The position numbers and the translations under genes were made by a program. Below, in pieces: positions 44,111-55,458 of a DNA stretch of 64,000 nucleotides. The notes below the pieces were generated by a model that searched no databases, was not told the DNA's origin, and was given only the letters and a program-made list of their open reading frames with translations. The DNA lies in NCBI GenBank assembly GCA_035578905.1, contig JAQJVL010000570.1:62001-126000 (forward strand). Reading direction: 5' to 3'. The stretch's first letter is position 1; each line of letters opens with the position of its first letter. Source of the stretch: Stictocephala bisonia. Taxonomy: Eukaryota > Arthropoda > Insecta > Hemiptera > Membracidae.

Positions 44111-45704
44111 ATGCCCAACCGTGTGAGTAAGTTTAACGTGGATTTAGAGAAGGAATTTAAATTTATAAAGAAAACTAAGTGACTCTGATGTCCGATGTGA
44201 AGTGTGCAATGGAGAGTTTAGTGTTTCCCACGGCGGAAGGTCTGATATAACGAAACATATAAACAGTGAACGACACAAGAGAGCTCTTCAATCTGCATCT
44301 TCTTCAAAGGCAATAAGTACGTTTTTTTTAAATGAAAAAATTGGAGGGAAAGAAGCGGAAATTGCGGCAGCCGAAGGGACAATGTCTTACCATACTGTTT
44401 GCCACAACCATAGCTTCAGATCAACAGACTGTACTTCAAGGTTAGTGCAGAAGATTTTTGAGCCAAAATTCACTTGTGCTCGCACAAAAACAGAAATAAT
44501 AGTTGTCAATGTTCTTGCGCCATATGTAGACAATTCTACTAAATCAGAGCTTGAACAAACTAGATTTGTCTCAGTATATGTTGATGCATCAAATCACAAA
44601 GACATAAAATTGTTTCCTATATTGGTCCGATATTTTCACCCATCCACAGGTGTACAAGTGAAACTACTCGAACTTGAAGCTTTACCTGGAGAAACGTCAG
44701 AAATAATAACAAATTATTTAATCAGGGTTCTTCAAAATAAGAACATTACTGATAAAGTTTTGGGGTTTTGTTCAGACAACACAAACACTAACTTTGGTGG
44801 GTCTGCTCGAAAGGGTACTCGAAATGTATATTTCAAACTTAAAGACTCTTTGAATAAAGACATTATTGGCATTGGTTGTGCAGCCCATATAATTCACAAT
44901 GCAATCCAAACAGCTGCAGATGAACTGCCCGTGGATATTGAAGCTATAATTGTGAAAGTATATACTCATTTTTATTTATATACAGTACGGGTAGAGAAGT
45001 TTAAGGAATTTTGCGAGGAAGCCTCTGAACAATATCACAAACTCCTAGGCTACAGCAAAACAAGATGGCTTGCTTTGATGCCAGCTGTGGAGCGGGTGCT
45101 CCAGCTCTTTGTGCCTCTCAAAGAGTACTTTTTGACCAACGAAAAGTGTCCTAGACTTATCAAAGATTTTTTTGAGAACCGAGCTGCAGAACTTTGGTTA
45201 AATTTTATTCATAGCCAGTCAGCGATTTTTCATGATGCAGTACTGAAGGCAAAAGGTCAAAATATCAGTGCAGTTGAAGTTGCATTGATTTTAGCTGATT
45301 TGAGAGAGAAATATGTTGAGAGGAAGAACAGTTCGTTCCTTCCAATGTTAGTTAAATCTTGTCTGAAGAACAATGAGGAAGTGCTTGATAAAACTCCCAT
45401 TTTAAATGCAATACAGGTGTTTTCTGAGACATCTGTTACGTATCTTAATGATTGGGCTTGCCACTTTCGATCCTTGGAAACCTTGTCTTGGTTTAGTTTG
45501 AGAGAAACACCAGCATGGGAGTCGGTGATAAACGGAGTAGAAGTGTTATCAAACTTGCTGAAATCAGTAATTATTGATGACAACAAACTGTTTGATGAAA
45601 TAAACTGTCTAAAAAAATATGTCACAAATGAAAAGTTGTCAGAATGGTGTGAGCTGAAAACTTCGATCGACCAAAGATGGATAGAGGTATTTCTCCATTT
45701 TTAA
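44111..45704 (+). pseudogene. hAT transposase with frameshift and broken C-terminus
   Basis: ATG 44111 opens MPNRVSKFNVDLEKEFKFIK but a TGA arrives at 44180. The next frame (+1) carries the rest without a break to 45704: a BED-like zinc finger (VRCEVCNGEF ... DITKHINSERHKRAL, C-x2-C ... H-x5-H), then the RNase H-like core of hAT transposases with VYVDASNHKDIKLFPILVRY (first Asp region), GFCSDNTNTNFGG (second Asp region), GCAAHIIHNAIQTAADELP and YSKTRWLALMPAVERVL (the C/D-x2-H block and the R-W block). The hAT dimerisation region survives only as shifted fragments after the stop (NMNNIWTEN at ~45760). One missing base near 44178 and later damage make it inactive. The ~500-residue frame suggests moderate age. 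Confidence 0.8.
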
Positions 45705-46681
45705 CAAAAGAACATTCCATACGAAAACTTACGTTACATCCAGTTGAACGAGTGTTTATAACATGAACAATATATGGACTGAAAATAAATCTCAATTGAA
45801 CGTTCCAACTTAAAGAGCAATGCTTATGCTGAAGTACAATGTTGGACTAACTTGTGATAAGTTTCATGACAAAATAAAATGAGAACCAGCTCTCCTTAAA
45901 GACATACATTCATCAAAAAAGTATGCCAATGAGTGAACGTGTAAGCTAGTGGACATACTGTACTCTTGTTTTTATATTTAAATGTGTTGAGATTGCATTG
46001 AAAATTTAAACTTTACCAATTTGCCAATTAACCTTTTTACAAGTCTGGTAAAAGAAGATGTTTCACAAACTTGTCTACATAGTATTCCAATTATTCTCGG
46101 ACAATAAACTTCATTCAGTTGATTTTTCTGTGTAACTTACAATATTTTCAATTGTTAAATGTGTATTTTTGTTTGTTTCATTATTAATAAATTAATTTAA
46201 CTGATGTTCCGATTAGTGTAATTGTGTTACTTTTACTACCTGAACAGTCAAGTTTTTCCTATGCTTATTTCTGTGAATTTAAGTGCAAAAATAGATAAAA
46301 TAATGAGTTTAGGACGTTTAATTCTGTCAATTTTTGAAAATACCTTTAACATGGTTGGGGGGACCCCCTGACCCTCCTAATGTGTGTCCTGCTTTGAGGT
46401 CATTACAAATATGGTCACCTTAGACTAGACAGACATTCCTGCCAGGGCTGAACTGACGGTGGCTCAACGTAGTTTGGCATAATTCTTCCTGACCACTATC
46501 AGTACTCACTAGCAACAAAGGGTGTTCTGAATTCTTGATTTAATTTAAATTTCACATTCTTATTCTTTTAGATTGTATATTTTAAATTAATATGTTAATA
46601 AATAAATAATTCAATATCAAGATCAGTAGTTTCTAATATAAATTATGAAAATATGAGAATATTGGGGGGAATCACTCTCCT

Positions 46682-46700
46682 TTGCCCCCCCCCCCCCCCA
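46682..46700. repeat. poly-C tract
   Basis: An uninterrupted C run of ~15, like the one at 11153. The sequence just 5' (GGGGGGAATC at 46665) can pair with it as a loose G/C stem. Confidence 0.85.
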
Positions 46701-47863
46701 GATCCTGCCACTGACTGTGACAGTTTTTCAGCTCAGACAACGGTTGGCACAATACAATTGGTCTAACTAATAGTTGACAGTCACAGGTACAGTAGTTCCA
46801 AAATTTAGCACCAGGTAGAATGTGAAAGGCTCAACTGAGATAAAATTACGCAATGAGAACATTGTTATAGCACAAGTCGGCCAATGACTGTTTAATAATT
46901 CCTTTCACAGCTAACTTGATTGTTAATAAATCAAAGGTTAAAGAATGAATTTGACCTAGTATGAAGTAAAAAACAAATCAGTGATGCCCTTTTTTTACTT
47001 CTATGTGTGGAATGGAACAAAATAGTCTATATGTGGAAATGAGGAACTTCCTATATCTAATTTTCAACAAATAAAACACTATAAAGTATGGTGGAAAAAA
47101 TATGGAACCGCTTTCACCAACGTTGTTTTTTTCTATAGATAATTTCATAATTTATTTTTTTTAATAGTTGTGTTCCATAAAGTATTATTTTTTTTTATCA
47201 GAATAATTTACTTAAAACCGTTAAATCACAGAGAACTAATATTGTTCCAATAAGTTACTTTCAAATTCAAATGACTGCTACTCTAGAACTGATAAAAATT
47301 TCCGAAAGGATAAACAGTTCGGTTTGCAGCAATTAATTTCTCTTCAATAGACCTTTCATTTGATACCAAACTCAACCTAGGCTTACATGAAGATTTTCGT
47401 TCAACTCCTCACAGGCCATCCCTCTGAAAAGATTTAAAGTCGCTAATGGTGTCAAAAAGTATGTTCTTTGTAACCATCATGATGTAAAAGATTTCACTTT
47501 TACAAGTGAAGTCATACAAAAGTTTTGACAGCGTTTCCATATTTTTTTCTACCTTGTATAATAATATTCCTTCCAGAACTAACCTGTTAGAATATTTATA
47601 TGGACCAAATAGCAAGTGAACTTGTACTGAGTGTGCGTTTGCAATAGGCAATACATTGTAGTTAATTTATGGCGTTGCCTCACTTTGATGGTGGTGCAAC
47701 ATTCAGTGACCACAAAAAACTACCGCACAAAGCTGCTATATTTCTTGCTACATCCGCACCACGCCCACAGGCAGTTGTGAGAAACTGCTTACAACCCTTA
47801 AACCCTGTATTGGCTTTGGCCTGCCATATTGCCATCTTTCCTATATGGTCTGACCTATGTAAA

Positions 47864-47918
47864 CCAATGCTTTGAGTGTTTAAGAAACAAACACTTCCTT
47901 AAACACTCAAAGCATTGG
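47864..47918. repeat. perfect 21-bp inverted repeat, 13-nt loop
   Basis: CCAATGCTTTGAGTGTTTAAG at 47864-47884 and its exact reverse complement at 47898-47918. Intronic to the MADF-BESS gene. Loop AAACAAACACTTC. Confidence 0.92.
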
Positions 47919-49934
47919 AAATCTCCAAATATTATCTACATATCATGAACAATCCAATGCTAGTAAGTAACTTTCAAACATCAAGAGGTTTTTTTTTAAA
48001 TAGCACCGTTTTTTTTTTTTTTTTTTTAATCTGAGAATCCTTGATAATACAAATAGATACAAATACCTAGGCCTCTGCGTGAAAGGTATTATGGATAACT
48101 TGTTCACAATAAAGCTAAAAAACTACTTTATATGTCTGTTTATAAGTGAATAACGAGGTTGGAATGTGAATCTGGATTGTGGAGTGATATGGAAAGTTGT
48201 CTTCTATAAACTACCTTCACCGCCACTTACAGAAACATACCAACTACTCTAATTGCTGTTTTGAGGCTTATCAACTGTTATCGGTCAAAATTTTTTTCCT
48301 ATCACAATTGAACAGATAGTTCTTCATTTATATCGACGCAACAAATATTCTCAAATAATGCCTACTTATTAATTTATTTATTAATCAAATTTATAGCAAG
48401 TAAAATTTAAGATCATTTAATTTTTTGGGCTTGTAATAATTTTTATTTCAATAGCAGAAAACAAAATAAGGGCAAATAAATTACTCCCAAAACAAAAATA
48501 AATTTCTTTTCAATCACAAACATGGAAAAAAATTGTAATACATAAATTACTACAAAAACAAATGTACATTTTTAAGCAATTGCTTAAACTATGAGTAGTG
48601 CTCTTAAGGTGCTTCGGCTGGCATTAGGGACAACTGAATTTCGCTACATGCGCTGGCTGTACGTCTGATCGCGAGACTCACACACATACACTCGCTATAC
48701 GTGTGTATAGCAATTGGATTGTAAAACATGCGGTTAAAAGTACATTTCCCGGTTGAGTATATAAAATTAATCGATTTAGTAAATTGTGTGATATTAAAAA
48801 GCATAAGATGCCAAACACAACCCTGTATTTCTCGTCGTAATAAAATAAAAACAAACATATAACATTAATTATTCAAAACCAAATTTGCTAATTTGTAGTG
48901 AAATTACGTAATTTAAAATAATTGATGAGCAAGACCAGTCCTGAGAAGGTCTGTTTTTGAAATTTGGGAATAATCGGAAAAATAGTTTCTTTGGGATCTG
49001 TACAAAGGAAGCCGAAATTTGCATCTTTGAGGTGATGTATTTATAATTATAAACATAATTTTAATTAAAGAACTACTTGGAAGGCATCTTTAATAGCTGA
49101 TATAAAGATATTACAATCGAAAAAACAAAAAAATTTATTTGACCAAACAGCCTTAAGACTCAAATATAATTTCTACACATCCATAAATATACCTTCACCA
49201 AAAATGAGATTAAATAAAAAAATATGCCAAAGTAATTATAAATATATTTAGTATAAATTCAAGATAATATACAAATCATTAACCATTAAAGTGATAAGTG
49301 TATTATTCTTCAAGATTACACAGTTTTTTTGGGTGTCATGACGTCTGTTTTTTTTCTTCAATTCCCCTTTAATGAAGTAGATTATATTAATATAATAATA
49401 ATATAAAAAGTATACTTTGTAATAGTATCTATTAAAATGTCTTGATTTGGAAGTATATTTATTAGCAATGGATCGGTTCGAACATTTTTGAAAATTAATT
49501 TTTTTTTTTACATATCTCTACCTTCCTTAAACATCCTCAGAATTTCAATCCAGGAACTGCAAAATTCATAAAAGAAGTAAACTTTTATAGTAAAATGTAT
49601 TAAGGTGTTACTTTATACTAGATACAGTTTCTAGCTGGTGTTTAGGTTGTGGTGCATTATTGCATATGCCCAGCTGAGTGGCAGATAAAATCAGCTGATT
49701 AAAATGTTCAGCAGTGTTATATTTATAGATGTATAATTTTAAAACAGGACTATATGACTCTGTTACATCATCTGTATAACCTTGTATGAGGTCATTTTAG
49801 AATACCTCTACATGAATGTCACAATTTTGATGTTAACAATGAAACCCAAGAGTACTCAGCTTCCGCTAGTGTCTGGTCGTAAGCCATGATCCAAGGTTAA
49901 CAAATGTGATCGTATGTTAATTACTTTAACTTAC

Positions 49935-50079
49935 TTGTCCACAACGTACTTCTTAATAAAGCTCATCATGTCGGCCCACGGCCAGCCGCTACGCCTCTTG
50001 ACATTGTTGGTCGCTTCCGTCCTGACGTGACGCCGGTACGTCCCCCGCAAACAGTTCCATTTGTCTCGACATTGAGTGT
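49935..50079 (-). CDS. MADF-BESS protein, exon 2 (second half of MADF domain)
   Basis: 145 nt between the acceptor TTGTTCATAG|ACACTC and donor GGACAA|GTAAGT, phase 1 to phase 2. It encodes DTQCRDKWNCLRGTYRRHVR, then a SGWPWADMMSFIKKYVVD segment: the K-W-x2-L-R-x2-Y-R-R and W-x3-M-x-F-[IL] blocks of a MADF (Myb/SANT-like) DNA-binding domain. The reading frame joins exactly to exon 1 (Asp codon split) and exon 3 (Lys codon split), which confirms all four splice sites. The exon is CpG-richer than the surrounding intron. Confidence 0.92.
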
Positions 50080-50459
50080 CTATGAACAAAATTACATTAT
50101 TGAATATTTGTACAGTAGTATAAAAGTAACCGAGGTAAAATATGTAGCCATAAATTACTAATTTGTTTTGATTATGGGTGTTGTATGTTTATAAATAAAT
50201 ATAGCAAAACAGTAAGTAAAAAATAATTCTAAACAACACATACAATTTTACAAGTCAAACTATGTGAAAAAGAGATAAAACATGTATCATAATTGTAAAA
50301 AACAAACACTTGGATTAAGCTGGCGTGACAAACCAATATTTATATTTGTTGTAATTTTGAAAGTAAAGAACTGTATTTCATACATAATACAACCTTTAAC
50401 CGGCATAACATATATCAGTATGGGTCTTTGCTTTGATTATATTATTACTTACAAATACA

Positions 50460-50460
<1 letters not shown>

Positions 50461-50502
<42 letters not shown>
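50461..50502. repeat. (TA)n microsatellite
   Basis: About 20 TA units. The polar Ile-Tyr open frame through it is meaningless. A Harbinger fragment starts immediately to its right. Confidence 0.95.
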
Positions 50503-50503
<1 letters not shown>

Positions 50504-50575
50504 TCTAATAGGAATATTTGTGCCAGTGATTTGGCTTGTTGGTGAAGTTTGCTACGACAGCTGGTTTAAACTGCA
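50503..50575 (+). repeat. fragment of the Harbinger/MADF repeat
   Basis: CTAATAGGAATATTTGTGCC, then AGTGATTTGGCTTGTTGGTG and TGCTACGACAGC, collinear with 15705-15755. Only this 5' piece is present. Confidence 0.55.
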
Positions 50576-52086
50576 TTACATTAACATGGGACTACATTAC
50601 CGCTCTACAATGGACTTCAAAAACAGCCTATGTTTTGAGATTCAAAACATAACATTGGATGAGGAATCTATATAAGTGCACATAAAATAGACGGTCTAAG
50701 GAACTTCAGTAACTGATAATGTTCAAAGAGACACACAGGAACAGTGAGACAGGAGAAATAAAAAAACGTAACTGAGCAAATAAATCCTACAAAATAATCC
50801 CAAATACTTTCTTTCTTAAATACTGTAATTTTTTTGTAAATGGAAACGTACTTCTAACATGATACCTAAAATTGTGTGATATAATTTTAAAACAAAACTC
50901 GTGAAAATTCCAAAAAGATAACTAGTATTCCGTAAAATAAGTGAACTAGGAATTAAAAAGTATCTAGACAAGTTGATGTTCATTTCTAAATAAAGCGAAT
51001 ATGTAGAAGAGAATTTTTTTAACGTCCATGACAGTAGTAAGTTGCAGAATTGATATTTAGGCCGTAAGGGTGAAGCTATATTACAGATCAATCAATACAT
51101 GTGACCATTTACAGTATCAAATAATTCTGAATTTTTTTATATCTTCCATTCATTAGTCCTTTGTTTTTAGTTTGATACAAGTTGTCAACTGTCTTTGTTT
51201 TAATTTTTTACTATTGAGAGCTACTTTATAAATGCATAAAATATCATCAAACCAAATGATTTATTCATTTATACAGATTAACACATTACAAGTACTACTG
51301 TAGTGTATTTTATATTGTATTTTAATATTCATTTGTATATAAAGTGAAGTTCATACCATACATGATTTGCTTAGTAACATTTTGCTTGCATGTCCTACAA
51401 AATCAAACCACAGAGCTCATAAATATTCTTCAAACAGATTGCATTTGCTCTGTGTTCAATCTCTTTGGAGGCGCTTGGGGGGATTTAAATCTATTAGTTT
51501 TTATTGCAGCCAGTGAGTTTGGTTGGTAACCATGTGTAGGCAGCGACATGCGCAAGGCAAGGCGAGATAATAGACTGCACACTTGTGTGTGTAGTTCACC
51601 TCTTGTCACTAAATGTCAACGCCTAGTCAACAAGATGAAAGATGCTTAGTGCCAACTAGATTACATGATCCTAGATCGATAATTAATGGATTAGGTGGTG
51701 AAATATGAAAGATATATTATTTATGATCGTTCAATTAATTCCAGACTTGTTACATTTCAGTGAGTAATGTACTACACACGAAAAAAGTATTAGTAAGAAA
51801 CCAATTCATGCTTCTTCAGTGCGTTCCATATTCAAAATATACAAGTACAATGCTACAAGCGTAAAAACACGTAGCGACCTGGCATGTTTTATCGGACCGA
51901 TTATGTTCTTATCAGTGTAGATGACTCAACTCCTAGCGAGCGAGTTGTAATAACGTCGCTGCCTAGCAACAATAATACATACTCTGTTCATGTGGAATCG
52001 TATTACACCGATGTTAGCATGTATATTTGTCCAGTTACAACGTGCTAGACTTGGAGAATAATGTAGATCAAAGAAATAACACAAGC

Positions 52087-52359
52087 CGAGATGTGTTATC
52101 TATCCTGTTTGGACTTACCTGTCTTGCCGCCGCCCACCAGAGTCGCTACGACCTTCCATGTCTTCCCCTGAAATTCACGAGATGTGTTATCTATCCTGTT
52201 TGGACTTACCTGTCTTGCCGCCGCCCACCAGAGTCGCTACGACCTTCTATGCCTTCCCCTGAAATTCGCGAGATGTGTTATCTATCCTGTTTGGACTTAC
52301 CTGTCTTGCCGCCGCCCACCAGAGTCGCTACGACCTTCCATGCCTTCCCCTGAAATTCG
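52087..52359. repeat. 91-bp unit triplicated across the exon-1 splice donor
   Basis: Three direct units (52087-52177, 52178-52268, 52269-52359), differing at only about three positions. Each unit contains, on the minus strand, the last 59 nt of exon 1 plus 32 nt of intron 1, including the donor ACAG|GTAAGT. Donors therefore lie at 52301/52300, 52210/52209 and 52119/52118. The first, nearest the start codon, gives the correct frame. Confidence 0.97.
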
Positions 52360-52478
52360 CGGAGCCCAAATTCTTCGTGGCGTGGGTTGTAGATTCCCTC
52401 GTGCTTCCGGATGGCTTGTATCAACCGGCGTATCTCTGCGGGGAACCACTGGACGTCACCCGGCAAGGGCGGCATCAT
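52301..52478 (-). CDS. MADF-BESS protein, exon 1 (start and first half of MADF domain)
   Basis: The start is ATG 52478 (MMPPLPGDVQWFPAEIRRLI). It is chosen because it is the first ATG in frame after the CpG-rich leader and lies just before the domain; the frame is open about 36 codons farther up without ATG. The exon continues QAIRKHEGIYNPRHEEFGLR, then EFQGKAWKVVATL, the helix-1 and helix-2 part of MADF (L-I-x-x-I-R-x-x-x-x-I-Y-x-P ... A-W). It ends GGKT with one base left over, joining exon 2. MADF-BESS proteins such as Adf-1 are sequence-specific nuclear DNA-binding regulators; the target genes here are unknown. The last 59 nt belong to the triplicated 91-bp unit. Confidence 0.9.
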
Positions 52479-52559
52479 ACATTGCACTCTAGTGCGTAGT
52501 ACGGGCTTGTCGAGCGGGCGGCTATCGCGCAGGCGCTGTCTCGGACATCGATTGGGCGG

Positions 52560-52620
52560 GCTTGGGGCTCTCTGCAATGCTGCCAACTGCTCGACTGAAA
52601 TGACGCGCTCTCAACTCGTC
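52560..52620 (-). promoter_or_regulatory. candidate core promoter of the MADF-BESS gene
   Basis: On the minus strand a perfect TCAGTC initiator (52598-52593, A+1 = 52596) lies in a CpG-rich, TATA-less stretch 118 nt upstream of the start codon. The +28 position reads AGCCC, a partial DPE match only. The GC-richness of 52360-52620 against the AT-rich surroundings supports a promoter. Confidence 0.5.
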
Positions 52621-53800
52621 TGTCGCACCATCACAGATTCACACACTTCCGATTGTTGTATCCGGTTCCTGTTTTTTGTGTTTTCTTTATTAATACAATT
52701 CGGTGTTATAAAATGTACCATGATCCCTTTCGTTGTCACCACACTTGTAATTTCTTCTATTTAAATTTTAATTAATTAAGATTTGAACCATTAAATTAAT
52801 ATTAATTAACCATAAAACTAATATTATAGGTACATTAATTTACTTTTTATGAGAACAATAATTTTATAAATACTAATGTTAAATGAAAACAGTATTGCAG
52901 TACCTACAGTATTATAATAATGTAAAATAAACTCAAGTAATTTTAAGTTACGGTTTTTATGTATATAAAATTATTTTAAAATAGTTTAATTAAATAGTAA
53001 CTATTATTAAATTACGCATATATTCAATACCGTTTCACTATTTGCTCCACTTTTTGTAACACTCATAAAACTGTTACATACTATGATTGTTGTAAAAACA
53101 GTTCCATTGCTTAGTTATCTTCCTCTACTGGGATTTTGATATTTAAAATTGAAATTTGAATTTATGATTGGCACATACCTTGTGCTGTACGTAATTTCTT
53201 ATTGGTGGATAGTAAAGTTTTGGTGTCCGCAAAATAATATTTATATTTTTATAAAATTGCTGCTATCCGTCGTAGGCTTACAACTGGTGGATATTTTAAA
53301 TGTATTTAGTTCTTATTTCAAACTTAATTGATGCACTATTTCATTAATTTTAACAAATGAACATGATATTTCTTGCGTTCTGTAAATTTCAAAACCTAAG
53401 ATTTAAATCAGTTTATTTAGATCCAATTCTTTTGTACATTTAATACAATGACCAAATGTTGAACAATACCTTATAATGTATTCTTTCCAATACCTACCCA
53501 TTATGTTATGTAGAGTTGGGAGGTTTTCGAGTTCCAATGCTCACCAAACACATTTCTCACCAACCAAACACAATCTTTTGTTTCATTAATATTGATAGGA
53601 TTTCGTAGACATGATTTCATAACAATTCTAGAAAATATAACATTTAGGCCTTTCCTCTGTCAGTATGTTATCAAATCAAATAAAAAATGTCTTTCTTCAT
53701 ATTGTACATACACACATGAGTAATGTCAAATTAGTTTACAAAACCACTTATAATACAGATTTATAGTTTACGAATTTACTAATTCATATAAAATATAAGA
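52621..53800. other. AT-rich intergenic DNA, nothing recognised
   Basis: Upstream flank of the MADF-BESS gene. Very AT-rich with only short frames; no second promoter or exon is supported. Confidence 0.35.
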
Positions 53801-54700
53801 TTACAAGGAGAAAAATTCTTCTAACGAATAAACACTTGTTTTCATTAAATATTTTTTTACCATGTTTTTAACTCTTTATTCTCAATATTAGTTTTAAATT
53901 CTATTGGTAAGTTTAAAACTTTTGACCTTGAGTACGCTGCCTTTTTCTCTTATAAAAACTCAAATTATGGTGAGAAATATTTAAATCGTTTTTTATCTAG
54001 TATTCTAAGAATGGAATTTACTTCTTAAATCAAGGTTGTGAATTTGGCTTTTTACAATTAATAAAAAATCCAATAAATACTGGTCATAGACTGTTAATAT
54101 TTGCAGACTTGAAAAATATGTTTTTACGGATGAATGTGATTCTAATTTCAACATAATTCTCAACGATTTTTTTTTGTAACAATAATAGAATATCTAGATT
54201 TCTTTTTGATGTCCCTCCATAAATTGCCAAGCCATAACATATATGTGAATGAATATGAGTAAAATATATTAATTTCAATACATATAAATTACATAAAAAC
54301 GACATTCTTCGCAAGACATACAAGCCTGAACAAATGCTACTAACTATGTTATTTAGATAGAAGTCCCGACTGAGTTAACTATCTATTTCCACACCTAAGA
54401 ATTTTGTGTGTTTTATTTCATCTATTCTATTTCCCCCAATAGATATATTTATTTTATTTGCGTCATTGATTTGTTTTGTTGAAAAAAAAAAAACAATGAA
54501 GTTATATTTATTTACATTTAGAAACAGGAAGTTACTAATCATGTACTTATCTATATCTTCTAGTTGGTTCTTGTTCTTACATGATGCTTGTAGGGTTTCA
54601 TGTTCTTTAGGTGACATTATCAGGTTAGAGTCGTCTGCATATAATACTAGTTTACTTCTTATACCTTGGATGCTGTTAAGTTTTTAAGAGTAAAATAATT
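53801..54700 (-). pseudogene. decayed LINE reverse transcriptase, C-terminal half
   Basis: On the minus strand, in order: LYADDSNLIMSP (catalytic YADD, ~54630-54665), LEDIDKYMISNFLFLNVNKY, IKHTKFLGVEIDS, then LKLIYFTHIHSHICYGLAIY and GGTSKRNLDILLLLQKKIV (54130-54260), and the end VKKYLMKTSVYSLEEFF followed by TAA at 53801. These are RT blocks 5-7 and the tail motif 'K..L....FYS..EFL' of CR1/Jockey-like elements. Frameshifts lie near 54360 and 54100. Not the same family as the 26-kb LINE. Confidence 0.75.
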
Positions 54701-54769
54701 AAATACAAACTCTTCTAAAACTAGCGATAATTTCATATAACATTTCTTATGAAATTAACATTACTGAAA

Positions 54770-55300
54770 GGACTGGACTACCATATGTTCACTAATTTAT
54801 TTTCTCCCATATGCATTAGCATAAAGTATTGTGATCTTAAAAAAACTGTATTTTACAAGTTGGTCTAAAAATCCATTTTAGGGTCCCCTGAACCCAAAAA
54901 GTGTTTTAAAAAAATGTTGGTGTCTGTATGTATGTGCAGTTTGCTAGAGACCAAGTGGATGGATCAATTTTTATGAAATTTGTTATGTATGTCTATTTAG
55001 CCAATATCTCCAGACCGTTTTTTTTCACTTTTTTGAAATTTTAGTTTTTTTTTATTTTTATGGGCAAAAAACATACAAAAATGGAATTCCTCAAAACCGG
55101 CTCCAACGACTGTGATTACATTTTCAGGAAATATATGAATTACAATTTAAAATATTTTAGTAAAAACCGCATGTCTCTTGGCTCGTTTTTGAGTTATGGA
55201 AAAAAACTTGTTTGGGAATCAAACTGGTAATTTTCAAAGTTTTGATTTTCTAGTGTTTAATATGGGGGGAAGTTTATATCAATTCTTTGGGACCATTTAT
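54770..55300 (+). repeat. 'GCAGTTYGCTGGAGACC' repeat, copy 1
   Basis: Landmarks: TTTTCTCCCATATGCATTAG, AAAGTATTGTGATC, GGGTCCCCTGAACCCAAAAA, GTGTCTGTATGTATGTGCAG, TTTAGCCAATATCTCCAGAC, TCAAACTGGTAATTTTCAAA. Non-coding; present in three copies in this window. Confidence 0.7.
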
Positions 55301-55337
55301 TATTCATAAGAACATTTGTGTTTTATGTTAACGATAA

Positions 55338-55458
55338 GTTAGGTTAGGTTAGAAGCTGTGATATATCATCTAGGCGTTGTCTCCCGGCCTTGTCGATTAT
55401 TTTGCATCCTCTACTACTACTCACACCTTCCTAACCTAACCTAACCTAACCTAACCTA
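55338..55458. repeat. inverted pair of telomere-type (TTAGG)3 and (CCTAA)5 blocks
   Basis: GTTAGGTTAGGTTAG at 55338-55352 and five CCTAA units at 55430-55458, on opposite strands, 77 nt apart. TTAGG is the ancestral insect telomere repeat. The arms can pair as a 15-bp stem. The array is too short and internal to be a telomere. Confidence 0.85.

Larger units (their letters stand above)
43516..46370 (+). mobile_element. hAT-family DNA transposon, decayed
   Basis: The left terminus CAGGGGGTGTGGGGGCCATG is matched by the right terminus, which in reverse complement reads CAGGGGGTCCCCCCAACCAT; CAGGG-type short TIRs are usual in hAT elements. The 2.86-kb body carries one transposase gene with its own TATA promoter. 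An 8-bp target duplication is not evident, so the ends or flanks have changed. It sits in the 13-kb intron of the minus-strand MADF-BESS gene, in the opposite orientation. Confidence 0.7.

Noticed and set aside
47669..47875. 68-codon frame MALPHFDGGATF...
   Set aside because: Ends inside the perfect inverted repeat and shows no domain; intronic.
48604..48858. 84-codon minus-strand frame
   Set aside because: No motif; sits in unassigned intronic sequence.
52027..52499. Repetitive + strand frames across the 91-bp units
   Set aside because: They are antisense to MADF-BESS exon 1 and exist only because the unit is triplicated.
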